A stretch of DNA of 64,000 bases from an uncultured Fulvivirga sp. (GTDB lineage Bacteria > Bacteroidota > Bacteroidia > Cytophagales > Cyclobacteriaceae): NCBI GenBank assembly GCA_947500555.1, contig CANMSE010000004.1, forward strand, positions 434,001 to 498,000, in the 5' to 3' direction. Shown piece by piece: positions 19,764 through 28,298 of this stretch (positions are counted from its first letter, which is position 1; the number at the start of each line of letters is the position of its first letter). A model generated the notes under the pieces. That model did not search any database. It saw only the letters and a list, made by a program, of their open reading frames with translations, and was not told the DNA's origin. Position numbers and translations under genes: made by a program.

Positions 19764-20993
19764 ATGGATTCACAGACTATATTAGTTATCATTCTTTCGA
19801 TTGTGTCAATTGATTACCTGTACAATCAAATTCTTGACTTTGTTAATATAAAAGCGAGAAAAACTAGTTTACCATCTGAGGTTGAGTCCTTTTATGATTC
19901 AGAGAAATATGCCAAATCACAAGCTTACCAAAAGGCTCAAAGCAATTTTTCTTTTCTTACAAGCGGAATAAGTTTTTTGGCTTCTTTTCTTATTCTCTTA
20001 TTGGGTGGATTTGGTTTATTAGATTCCTTGCTTCGTCCTTTAGTGGGAGATGGGTTGGTTCTATCACTATGTTTTTTTGGTGTCCTGTTTATTCTCTCTG
20101 ATCTGCTCACACTTCCATTTTCTATTTATTCGACATTCGTTATTGAAGAGAAGTTTGGTTTCAATAAAACCACTATCAAGACGTTTGTACTTGATAAACT
20201 GAAGGGCTATTTATTAACTATTATTATAGGCGGGTCACTTATTTCATTGTTGATCTACTTAATACTTACAATTGGAAATAATTTTTGGATTTATTTCTGG
20301 GTTGTAGCAGCAGTTTTTATGCTGTTTGTAAATATGTTTTATACTTCACTTATTCTTCCTCTCTTCAATAAACTTACCTCATTAGAAGATGGCGAACTTA
20401 AAGATGCTATCAAGAACTATAGCAACAGTGTAAATTTTCCACTAGATAATGTATACGTCATTGATGGGTCCAAGCGATCGAATAAGGCTAATGCTTTCTT
20501 TTCCGGATTGGGAAAACGAAAGAAGATAGTGCTTTATGATACGCTAATAAATAATCATACTACGGAAGAGCTTGTGGCAGTATTAGCTCATGAAGTTGGT
20601 CATTATAAGAAGAAACATATTTTTTCTGGACTAGTAATGTCAATAGTACAAATAGGTTTGATGCTATTTATAATGTCGTTGATTATCTATAGTAAAGAGA
20701 CTTCTTTGGCACTGGGTGGCAATCAATTAGCTGTTCATTTGAACCTGTTGGCTTTTGGCATTCTATATTCTCCGATATCAACCATTATTGGTGTGATAAG
20801 TAATATTATTAGCAGAAAGAATGAATTTGAAGCAGATAATTATGCGAAGGAAACTTACAGTGCCAAATCATTACAAGAAGCATTGAAAAAATTATCAGTT
20901 GATAGTTTGAGCAATCTCTATCCTCATCCTGCTTATGTATTTATTCATTATTCTCATCCACCATTATTGAAGCGACTAGAGGCTTTATCCTAA
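19764..20993 (+). CDS. M48 family (Ste24/CAAX prenyl protease type) metallopeptidase
   Basis: A 409-residue integral membrane protease. Helices flank an N-terminal M48_N-like domain (DLLTLPFSIYSTFVIEEKFGFNKTT is close to the family signature). The zinc site is HEVGH at 276-280, with the third ligand in the downstream NEFEADNYA. It cleaves proteins at the membrane; in bacteria, substrates of Ste24-like members are mostly membrane quality-control targets. Transcribed alone from its own promoter. The stop overlaps the convergent YfhO-type gene by 9 bp. Confidence 0.9.
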   Translation: MDSQTILVIILSIVSIDYLYNQILDFVNIKARKTSLPSEVESFYDSEKYAKSQAYQKAQSNFSFLTSGISFLASFLILLLGGFGLLDSLLRPLVGDGLVLSLCFFGVLFILSDLLTLPFSIYSTFVIEEKFGFNKTTIKTFVLDKLKGYLLTIIIGGSLISLLIYLILTIGNNFWIYFWVVAAVFMLFVNMFYTSLILPLFNKLTSLEDGELKDAIKNYSNSVNFPLDNVYVIDGSKRSNKANAFFSGLGKRKKIVLYDTLINNHTTEELVAVLAHEVGHYKKKHIFSGLVMSIVQIGLMLFIMSLIIYSKETSLALGGNQLAVHLNLLAFGILYSPISTIIGVISNIISRKNEFEADNYAKETYSAKSLQEALKKLSVDSLSNLYPHPAYVFIHYSHPPLLKRLEALS

Positions 20994-23426
20994 TGACTTT
21001 TTTAAGGAGAAACCTATAGAGCCAAGTACGATCAATAATAGTATGATTGATGATACAAGTGTTATCGGATCACCCACTGCATAAGCCTTAGGTTCAAATT
21101 CAAATACTACTTTATGTTTCCCCTTAGGTACTTCTAAGGCTCTTAATATAAAGTTAGCTCTTAGGATCGGTACTTCATTACCATCAATAGTCGCTATCCA
21201 ACCATGCGGATAATAAACCTCTGAAAATACTGCAAGAGAATTATCGTAAGCATCAATATTATAGCGGATTTTATTTGGCAGATACTCTGTCAGAGCAACG
21301 TTGCCAGAGTCTGAAAAAACTGTGGCTTTTACTTCAAATTTTTCAGTATCAATAACTGCCGAGTTTTTCGTATTGGTCACACAGGTTTTGCTTAGCTCTT
21401 CATCTGGAGAATTAACCTTTATTAGATTACTAACCAGCCAACCATTTCCGAAAGCTGATTCATTCTTTATAAGATCATTTTTCCCCGGCCCAAACACCAA
21501 ATATTTAGCATTGAGCATATTGATAGCACTATAGGGGCTTAAATCCATATTTCCATTCTGAATACCACTTATAAGATCAGCTCTTTGTTGTTCTATACAA
21601 TTGGTGTAAAAGTCCTGGTAGCGTCTCATTTTAGCTCCATGATAACCACCCAACGAACTATGATGGTAACTTGTTCTGGCCTCGCTCATGGCATCAGCTT
21701 GAAGATTATATACTCGATAATGGGATTGGTCCTTCAGTATTTTTTTATCTGCTTCATTGGGTGTGATAAAAGTTTTGTCTGCAGATCGTTTATAATTGGC
21801 CTCACTAAAGTGACGTTTATTTATTGGAATAATATCTATAAGTATTAGTGCACTTAAAAGTGCAGCTAAAACAGGTGCCGAGATTATTCTTTTCATGTAT
21901 ATGAATACTGCGGCTGCCGCCAGTAAGATAAAGATCAAAGACCTGAATGCATCTCCACGCATTAAAGATTCACGGTCGCTTGTAAGTGCATTTAGAAACC
22001 ATGCTGGTAATTGTGACTCTCCTGATTTAGTAAATGATGCCATTCCTGCAAATAGGATAATAAGTAGCGAGAGTCCTCCTGAGACTCCAAGAGCAATAAG
22101 CAATTTCTTTTGTATCTCTTTAGACCAACTTTGAGACAGAACCTTTTCCAAACCTATAAAACCTAGAAGTGGCATCGTTACAAAAGCCATAACTATGGTG
22201 AAAGTCACAGAGCGAAATTTGTTATAACCTGGGAAGTAGTCAAACATGAAATAATTAAAAGAGGAAAAGCTATCACCGAGGCTAAGTAATACTCCAAGCA
22301 AAGCAATACTCGAACACCATATCACATATTTACGCTCTGCCATGACGAGACCTATAACAAACAAAAAGCAAATAATTGCACCTAAATAGTAAGGGGCAGG
22401 TGGTTTTTCACCCCAGTACGCAGAGGAATATCGGGCAAGCTGATTAGCGGTTTGTGAATCACCTGATCTTTGTAGTGCTTTCAGCGTCTCACTATCTTCG
22501 TCCTGAACCAGGAAGTTTCCAAAGCCTCCTCCTAAAAAATTAGGCACGAGCATAGTCATCGGACCCCAGGGATCATTACTGTATTGAAATGCATAGTCTT
22601 TACTCAGCCCCGTTTTCTCACCTGTCGATTGTTGTGCAGTGAGTTCAGACTTCCCTCTTATTGAATATTTGCCATATTCATACGTTGTCCAAAATTTGCC
22701 AATAAATGTGCCAAGAGCTATTGTCGCGGCTATTATCAATAGTCCAGTGGTCTTCCCAAAATCAATTAACTGCTTATTTTTAATGGCATCAATCAGCTGA
22801 ATAAGCCCATAAACCAATACCATTAAAAAAAGATAATAAGTTATTTGAAGATGGTTTTCTCGTAATTCTAAAGCAAGCCCTAATGCTGTGATACCAGATC
22901 CCAGAATGCGTTTTCCCGAGAAGGCCAGGTGAATACCTGCCAGCACAAGCGGCATAAAAGCGACTGCACCAATTCTTGAGTTATGACCTGCACCCAATCC
23001 AATAATCATATAAGTAGATAACCCAAAAGCTAATGCACCGGCAATAGCCAAATAGGGGCGTATTTTAAAACTTAGAAGTAGAATGTAAAAGGAAACAAAT
23101 GCCAGAAAAATATTCTTAATTGGGTGAGGTAGAAAGACAGACATAGTACTTTTAAAACCGCTGACGATACCATCTTTCCAGTTTACACTTATCAGATAAG
23201 CAGGCATACCCCCAAACATAGAATTGGTCCACAGACCTTCTTTTCCTGTTTCCTCCCTAAATTCAATCATTTCTTGAGCACCACCTTTCCATTGGTTGAT
23301 GTCATGCTGTTCGAGTGACTTATTATCAAAGAAAACAGGATTGAAAAAAGAGATCGTGACTATTAAAAAGACAACTATGGCTACTATGTGGGGCAATATC
23401 TGCTTAATGAAGTTTATTTTTTTCAT
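20985..23426 (-). CDS. YfhO-family multi-pass membrane protein
   Basis: An 813-residue protein with about 13 hydrophobic helices. It shows the YfhO-type opening (FNPVFFDNKSLEQHDINQW, then MFGGMPAYLI) and a C-terminal beta-rich periplasmic domain ending in YYPHGWIATIDGNEVPILRANF, typical of the family, followed by a last helix. YfhO proteins are GT-C-like and in Firmicutes act in lipoteichoic acid glycosylation. In Bacteroidetes the role is unknown; a lipid-linked glycosyl transfer is plausible. It lies downstream of the TSUP permease in the same direction. Confidence 0.8.
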   Translation of the reverse strand: MKKINFIKQILPHIVAIVVFLIVTISFFNPVFFDNKSLEQHDINQWKGGAQEMIEFREETGKEGLWTNSMFGGMPAYLISVNWKDGIVSGFKSTMSVFLPHPIKNIFLAFVSFYILLLSFKIRPYLAIAGALAFGLSTYMIIGLGAGHNSRIGAVAFMPLVLAGIHLAFSGKRILGSGITALGLALELRENHLQITYYLFLMVLVYGLIQLIDAIKNKQLIDFGKTTGLLIIAATIALGTFIGKFWTTYEYGKYSIRGKSELTAQQSTGEKTGLSKDYAFQYSNDPWGPMTMLVPNFLGGGFGNFLVQDEDSETLKALQRSGDSQTANQLARYSSAYWGEKPPAPYYLGAIICFLFVIGLVMAERKYVIWCSSIALLGVLLSLGDSFSSFNYFMFDYFPGYNKFRSVTFTIVMAFVTMPLLGFIGLEKVLSQSWSKEIQKKLLIALGVSGGLSLLIILFAGMASFTKSGESQLPAWFLNALTSDRESLMRGDAFRSLIFILLAAAAVFIYMKRIISAPVLAALLSALILIDIIPINKRHFSEANYKRSADKTFITPNEADKKILKDQSHYRVYNLQADAMSEARTSYHHSSLGGYHGAKMRRYQDFYTNCIEQQRADLISGIQNGNMDLSPYSAINMLNAKYLVFGPGKNDLIKNESAFGNGWLVSNLIKVNSPDEELSKTCVTNTKNSAVIDTEKFEVKATVFSDSGNVALTEYLPNKIRYNIDAYDNSLAVFSEVYYPHGWIATIDGNEVPILRANFILRALEVPKGKHKVVFEFEPKAYAVGDPITLVSSIILLLIVLGSIGFSLKKSLG

Positions 23427-23471
23427 AGTGGATTTTCTGAGACACCAAATTAGCTAAGAAATAGTAAAAGA

Positions 23472-24230
23472 CTAGAACCCAAATAAATGATCGTTGAGTA
23501 TTTTTAGACTTGCCAATAATACTAGTACAGAGGTTGTGCGTTTAATTGTTGAGTTAGAAAATTTTTGGACGGCTAACCGTGAACCTATCTGACCACCCAT
23601 TAACACGGCCACCAATAATGGCCAAGACCAATGCAAGTCCAAATAAGGAGGTCTCTGGAACCATTGACCGGCTAGTCCTGCCACTGAATTAACCAATATA
23701 AAGAAGCTTGCTATAGCAGCAATTTTTTTGGCAGTACTCCAATTTATAAGATTAAGTACAGGAGATAGAAATATGCCACCACCTATACCTACCATACCGG
23801 AAATAAATCCTATTACTCCACCAATCGATGCCCCCTTGAGATCACTTCTATTGTCAGTTTCTATATTTTTATTTGTGTAGCGAGGTTTTACCCAAAGTAG
23901 AATAGCTGCAAGGAGCAGGGCAAAACCCAGAACTATAAAAATCACAGAAGATGATAATGGTAAATAACCGCCTAGAAATGCCAAAGGAACACTTAAAACA
24001 ATGATTGGTATAGACTTACGAACGTTTAAATAGCCTTGCTGATAAAATATATATGTTCCACTTGATACCACGATGATGTTGCAAATTAATGCTGTAGAAC
24101 GTAAAGCATAAAGCTCTACTCCTGATAGCACTAACAACGCCAGGTAACTGGAACCTCCTCCAAAACCAGCGGATGAATAGAAGATGGCGATTAGAAAAAA
24201 GAAGAGTGCAAGAAGATAAGGACTCTCCAT
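23472..24230 (-). CDS. TSUP (TauE/SafE) family permease
   Basis: A 252-residue membrane protein with about eight helices. It has the family repeat motifs GFGGGSSYLALLVL near the N-terminus and GMVGIGGGIFLSPVLNL in the second half. TSUP proteins carry sulfite, sulfonates or other sulfur anions and organic acids. It begins 2 bp after moaA, so it is cotranscribed with cofactor synthesis. A link to sulfur anions handled by a molybdoenzyme, or to sulfur supply, is only inference. Confidence 0.88.
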   Translation of the reverse strand: MESPYLLALFFFLIAIFYSSAGFGGGSSYLALLVLSGVELYALRSTALICNIIVVSSGTYIFYQQGYLNVRKSIPIIVLSVPLAFLGGYLPLSSSVIFIVLGFALLLAAILLWVKPRYTNKNIETDNRSDLKGASIGGVIGFISGMVGIGGGIFLSPVLNLINWSTAKKIAAIASFFILVNSVAGLAGQWFQRPPYLDLHWSWPLLVAVLMGGQIGSRLAVQKFSNSTIKRTTSVLVLLASLKILNDHLFGF

Positions 24231-24232
24231 AA

Positions 24233-25210
24233 CTAACCCCCTATAGTTGACATTGATTTGTAAACAGGCTTCCTTCTATTATTCTCGGCTTCAAAGCCAT
24301 CTTTATGTTTATTCGTTATGGCATTCTGAATGGCTATCATTATTTCCTGATCATTGGTGCCAGACCTTAGTAAGTTTCTAATATCAAGACCTTCATTGTC
24401 ATATAAACAATTAATGAGGACGCCTTTTGGAGTTAACCTTATTCGATTGCAACTGCCACAGAAAGTCCGACTGTAAGCAGCGATAACACCCAGAGCTCCT
24501 TTGGCGCCCTTGATCTTGAACTGCTCTGAAGTGCTTCCTAATGGAGAATCACTCTTAGTCAAAATCCCAAGTTCAGATTCAATGATCCTTACAATGTCTT
24601 TATGAGTTAAAATAGAATTAATTTGACCACCTCCATTAAAAGGCATCTCTTCAATAAATCTGATTTCAACATCGTCTTGGATAGATAACCTGGCCATTGG
24701 AATGATATCATCTTCATTAAGACCTTTGATGACTACCATATTAACTTTAAGTTGAATACTACTTTCTAATAATTGATGATAAGTACTAATCACTTTCTCA
24801 AATTCATCTCTTCTAGTGATTTTGTAAAATTTATCCTTATCAAGAGTGTCTAGACTCAGATTTATAGATTTGATACCTAAAGATTCGAGCTTTGCTATAT
24901 GTTGGCTCAACAAAACGCCATTGGAAGTGATGTGAATTTCTAGATCACTCGAAATATTTCTCAATTGCTCAATGAAATTAATAAGTCCATTACGAGCAAA
25001 TGGTTCTCCACCTGTCAGCCTTACTTTGGTAACTCCTTGACTAACAAGTATTTTAACCACTCGTTCCAATTCTTCATAACTAAGAAGTTCTTGTTTGGGT
25101 AAAAACTTCATGCCGTTTTCAGGCATACAATAGGTGCAGCGCAAATTACACTTATCGGTAATTCCTAAACGTACGTAGGTTATTTGCCTTCCAAACTTAT
25201 CGAGTAGCAT
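24233..25210 (-). CDS. moaA: GTP 3',8-cyclase, molybdenum cofactor synthesis
   Basis: A 325-residue radical SAM enzyme that starts molybdopterin synthesis by making 3',8-cyclo-GTP. The SAM cluster motif is CNLRCTYC (C21, C25, C28). The second [4Fe-4S] cluster is bound by the C-terminal CGSCNRIRLTPKG and a later Cys in INCLY. The catalytic C-terminal GG is present (STIGG). It diverges from moaD. Confidence 0.96.
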   Translation of the reverse strand: MLLDKFGRQITYVRLGITDKCNLRCTYCMPENGMKFLPKQELLSYEELERVVKILVSQGVTKVRLTGGEPFARNGLINFIEQLRNISSDLEIHITSNGVLLSQHIAKLESLGIKSINLSLDTLDKDKFYKITRRDEFEKVISTYHQLLESSIQLKVNMVVIKGLNEDDIIPMARLSIQDDVEIRFIEEMPFNGGGQINSILTHKDIVRIIESELGILTKSDSPLGSTSEQFKIKGAKGALGVIAAYSRTFCGSCNRIRLTPKGVLINCLYDNEGLDIRNLLRSGTNDQEIMIAIQNAITNKHKDGFEAENNRRKPVYKSMSTIGG

Positions 25211-25248
25211 AGTACTAATATACTCATTTGAATCTTTGAGTATTCTAC

Positions 25249-25278
25249 TTTGTGTAGTTTTACTAAAGACTATATTTG
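25249..25278 (+). promoter_or_regulatory. Promoter of moaDE, very close to the start codon
   Basis: TTTG, 18 bp, TATATTTG is a full match to the phylum consensus. The -7 element ends 3 nt before the moaD ATG, so the transcript would have almost no leader. Confidence 0.5.
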
Positions 25279-25281
25279 ACT

Positions 25282-25521
25282 ATGGATATTCGGATTTTAC
25301 TATTTGGTGTGACTAAAGAGATTGTGGGTGATAATACCTTAGAGCTAAAATTTACTGGCAATACAGCTGGTGAACTTAGAAGCCATCTGGTTCGTCAATT
25401 TCAAAAATTGAAGGGATTAAATTCATTACTTATTGCTGTGAATAATGAGTATGCAGAAGATGATACTATCATTAACGAAAAAGATGAAATAGCTCTAATA
25501 CCACCAGTTAGTGGAGGCTGA
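25282..25521 (+). CDS. moaD: Molybdopterin synthase small (sulfur carrier) subunit
   Basis: A 79-residue ubiquitin-fold protein (MDIRILLFGVTKEIVGDN) ending in the GG tail (PPVSGG) that carries the thiocarboxylate. The ATG was preferred to a TTG 6 nt upstream that lies inside the promoter box. One nucleotide separates its stop from moaE, the other half of the synthase. Confidence 0.93.
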   Translation: MDIRILLFGVTKEIVGDNTLELKFTGNTAGELRSHLVRQFQKLKGLNSLLIAVNNEYAEDDTIINEKDEIALIPPVSGG

Positions 25522-25522
25522 T

Positions 25523-25933
25523 ATGAATGAGCTAACAAATGAAAAATTGCAATTAGATAAGATCGTTGATCAGGTACGTAATGATCAATGTGGTGGTATT
25601 GATGTCTTTATAGGTACAGTTAGGAATGCAACGGAAGAACGTGAAGTAAGGTACCTCGACTTTGAAGCTTACGAGTCAATGGCCTTAAGCGAAATGAATA
25701 AAATTTCCGAACAGGCTAAAGAGAAGTTTGAAATCAATAATATGGCTATTCATCATCGTTTAGGACGATTGGAAATAGGAGAGGAGGCCGTTATTATTGC
25801 AGCTTCTGCTCCTCATAGAGATGCAGCTTTCCTAGCCTGTCGATTTGCCATAGATACATTGAAAAAAACCGTGCCTATCTGGAAAAAAGAAGTGTTTGTT
25901 GATGGTGAAGTTTGGGTATCAGTGCACCCTTGA
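25523..25933 (+). CDS. moaE: Molybdopterin synthase catalytic subunit
   Basis: A 136-residue subunit that inserts two sulfurs into cyclic pyranopterin monophosphate. Family motifs: GGIDVFIGTVRNATE, YLDFEAYESMALSEM, HHRLGRLEIGEEAVIIA, and the catalytic lysine region KKTVPIWKKEVFVDG. Its ATG follows the moaD stop by 1 bp; a GTG 12 nt upstream overlaps moaD and is less likely. Its end overlaps the convergent mobA by 15 bp. Confidence 0.94.
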   Translation: MNELTNEKLQLDKIVDQVRNDQCGGIDVFIGTVRNATEEREVRYLDFEAYESMALSEMNKISEQAKEKFEINNMAIHHRLGRLEIGEEAVIIAASAPHRDAAFLACRFAIDTLKKTVPIWKKEVFVDGEVWVSVHP

Positions 25934-26485
25934 TTTAAGAAATTCATTTCGCTCCTGTATAGTATTCACATTTGTCAATTTATGTGATGGTATGCTATGT
26001 GTTGCTACATCATTTAGGAATTCCTTTGGGCTATCACCTTTGTAAGTCAAAAGCTTATCTCTGCACGATTTCTTGTAGAGGGCAAGTAATGGATTGATAA
26101 TTTCATTCTCATCCTTAAAACAAACAACATCATTTTGAGAATCTGCCTGAATAAGCCTGTTTAGTTCTTCTTGATTAATCAGGGGCATGTCGCAGGGTAT
26201 AATGAGCCAGTTGCAATTCATAAACTCGAAAGCCTCTTTAATGGCATGCATTGGCCCGCTAAAACTTATTTTATCTACTATTAGTGGGTATTCTTTCAAT
26301 AATTTAGCTTGTTCTGCATTGCAGGATAAGAAAACCTGATCTGTTATAGATGAGGCTATCTCATAAAGGTATTGATACTGCGGTTTTCCGTGATAAATGA
26401 GATCGCTTTTATCTTCCCCCATTCTGGAGCTTCTCCCTCCTATGAGGATCAAAGCATTAGGCTTCTCTTCATTTGGAGAAATCAC
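25919..26485 (-). CDS. mobA: Molybdenum cofactor guanylyltransferase
   Basis: A 188-residue nucleotidyltransferase with the MobA signature LILIGGRSSRMGEDKSDL, where the GG-SSRMG loop binds GTP and K is catalytic, and CDMPLI for metal binding. It attaches GMP to molybdopterin, so the host probably makes an MGD-type molybdoenzyme. It starts with GTG, and the frame offers no earlier ATG. The start overlaps the end of moaC by 17 bp. Confidence 0.9.
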   Translation of the reverse strand: MISPNEEKPNALILIGGRSSRMGEDKSDLIYHGKPQYQYLYEIASSITDQVFLSCNAEQAKLLKEYPLIVDKISFSGPMHAIKEAFEFMNCNWLIIPCDMPLINQEELNRLIQADSQNDVVCFKDENEIINPLLALYKKSCRDKLLTYKGDSPKEFLNDVATHSIPSHKLTNVNTIQERNEFLKSRVH

Positions 26486-26942
26486 TTTTACCTCCAGTCT
26501 TCTTTATCAATTGGGTATTTTTTATAATAATGTTGTGTGATAATGCTTTACACATATCGTATACTGTCAAGGCGGCAATACTTGCTCCGGTCAATGCTTC
26601 CATTTCCACTCCCGTTTTTCCAAAAGTCACGGCTTCACAAGTAATTCGAATTTCATTTCCATCAATGGATAAATCAACTTTACAATTCTCAAGGTTTAAT
26701 TGATGACAAAAAGGAATAAGCTCGGCTGTTTTTTTTGCACCCATTACACCTGCAATGATACTTGTATGAATTACCGATCCCTTTTTTGTAATGATGTCAT
26801 TGTTTTCCAAATGAGAAAGGACTTCATCAGGTAACCAAACAATGCTCTGCGCCACAGCAGTTCGTTTGGTCTCTTTTTTCTCAGAAACGTCTACCATTTT
26901 AGGATTACCATCTGAGTCTATATGTGTTAATTTGTTACTCAT
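26469..26942 (-). CDS. moaC: Cyclic pyranopterin monophosphate synthase
   Basis: A 157-residue enzyme converting 3',8-cyclo-GTP to cPMP. Motifs: KMVDVSEKKETKRTAVA, GAKKTAELIPFCHQL (catalytic Lys and His), and GVEMEALTGASIAALTVYDMCKA. The divergent moeA start is only 18 bp away, so the two promoters must overlap each other or the coding sequence. Confidence 0.95.
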   Translation of the reverse strand: MSNKLTHIDSDGNPKMVDVSEKKETKRTAVAQSIVWLPDEVLSHLENNDIITKKGSVIHTSIIAGVMGAKKTAELIPFCHQLNLENCKVDLSIDGNEIRITCEAVTFGKTGVEMEALTGASIAALTVYDMCKALSHNIIIKNTQLIKKTGGKSDFSK

Positions 26943-26948
26943 TTAAAT

Positions 26949-26956
26949 CAAATTTA
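26949..26956 (-). promoter_or_regulatory. Possible -7 promoter element of moaC
   Basis: TAAATTTG on the minus strand matches TAnnTTTG and ends 6 nt before the moaC ATG. No -33 TTTG is seen at the right distance, which would lie in moeA. Confidence 0.35.
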
Positions 26957-26960
26957 CTAA

Positions 26961-28154
26961 ATGATCTCCGTAGAAGAAGCAACTTGGCATATTCAATCAA
27001 ACTTATACAGACATGAAGTTATTTCTGTACCGCTAAATAAGGCGCTGGGCATGGTGCTTGCCGATAATATTTCTGCAGATCGAGAGTTGCCTCCCTTTAA
27101 TCGTGTGATGATGGATGGTATTGCTATTCATTCGGCAGCTTTAAACCATCAGGATACTTTTGAAATAGAAAGTGTTCAATATGCAGGAAGTGAGCAGCTT
27201 TCGCTGATTGATCAAAGAAAGTGTATTGAAGTAATGACGGGTGCAATGCTTCCCAAGGGAACCAATGCGGTGATTCGCTATGAAGATGTTGAAATTAATG
27301 ATGGAAGTGCCAAAGTGTTGATTAATGAGATCAACGAATTTCAAAATGTCCACCTAAAAGGCACAGATGTTTCAAAAGGAGATTTACTCATTAGTCAAGG
27401 TAGTAAAATTGATTCTGCTGAAATAGGTGTTCTGGCAACAGTGGGTAGATCTTCTGTTAAGGTTTTCAGACCTTTGAAAGCGGCCGTTATCTCAACAGGA
27501 GATGAGTTGGTCTCGATTGATCAAAAGCCATTGCCTCACCAGATCAGGCAATCAAACAGTCATGTATTGAAAGCTGAGTTTAGTAAACTTGGAATTGAAG
27601 CAGGGCTCTTTCACATCATTGACAACAAGGAAAAACTAAAGGCAAGACTTTCTCAAATCTTTACCGATTTTGATGTAATAGTACTAAGTGGGGGAGTGTC
27701 AAAAGGAAAAAAGGATTTCATTCCGGAAGTAATGGAAGAGCTTGGTGTCGAAAAGCTATTTCATAGGGTAGCACAGCGACCAGGCAAACCATTTTGGTAT
27801 GGCCTAAAAGATGGTAAAAGTATTTTTGCATTACCGGGTAACCCAGTATCCACATTTCTATGTTTCCATAAATATATCAAGCCATGGGTCAATCGTTCTC
27901 TTGGATTAGAGAACACAGAAGTGTCGGCTATTTTAGATGATGACATTGTTTTCGAACCACCTTTGACATACTTCCTACAAGTGAAGCTGGATTTTCGGTT
28001 TGGACATCTAATTGCGAAACCTGTAAAAGGAAAAGGTTCAGGAGATCTGGCGAATCTGTTAAAGGCCGATGGATTTCTGGAACTGACACAAGTTAAAAAT
28101 GAGTTTGCAAAAGGGGAAAGTTATCCACTTATCACTTACAGAACATTAGGCTAG
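26961..28154 (+). CDS. moeA: Molybdopterin molybdenumtransferase
   Basis: A 397-residue enzyme that inserts molybdate into adenylated molybdopterin. Recognisable motifs: LGMVLADNISADRELPPFNRVMMDGIA, VMTGAMLPKGTNAVIRYED, STGDELV, VLSGGVSKGKKDFIPE, and RPGKPFWYG with LPGNPVSTF. Full length for the family. It stands alone on its strand and is followed by a hairpin. Confidence 0.95.
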   Translation: MISVEEATWHIQSNLYRHEVISVPLNKALGMVLADNISADRELPPFNRVMMDGIAIHSAALNHQDTFEIESVQYAGSEQLSLIDQRKCIEVMTGAMLPKGTNAVIRYEDVEINDGSAKVLINEINEFQNVHLKGTDVSKGDLLISQGSKIDSAEIGVLATVGRSSVKVFRPLKAAVISTGDELVSIDQKPLPHQIRQSNSHVLKAEFSKLGIEAGLFHIIDNKEKLKARLSQIFTDFDVIVLSGGVSKGKKDFIPEVMEELGVEKLFHRVAQRPGKPFWYGLKDGKSIFALPGNPVSTFLCFHKYIKPWVNRSLGLENTEVSAILDDDIVFEPPLTYFLQVKLDFRFGHLIAKPVKGKGSGDLANLLKADGFLELTQVKNEFAKGESYPLITYRTLG

Positions 28155-28202
28155 AGTGCTTGAGGTTTTGAATAACTTTATAAACCTTAAGTCATGCGCG
28201 GA

Positions 28203-28235
28203 AAATAAAGGCCTAATTTTTTCAAGCCTTTATTT
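28203..28235 (+). terminator. Probable terminator after moeA
   Basis: AAATAAAGGC pairs with GCCTTTATTT around a 13-nt loop that includes six T. It sits 48 nt after the moeA stop and before the ffh promoter. Confidence 0.5.
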
Positions 28236-28268
28236 ATCCGGTATCTCAGTATAAAAGTTTAAAATCTC

Positions 28269-28276
28269 TAATTTTG
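28269..28276 (+). promoter_or_regulatory. -7 promoter element of ffh
   Basis: TAATTTTG followed by C, a perfect TAnnTTTG, 22 nt before the ATG. No clear TTTG is seen upstream. Confidence 0.5.
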
Positions 28277-28298
28277 CACCTCTGAAAAATAAAAGAAT

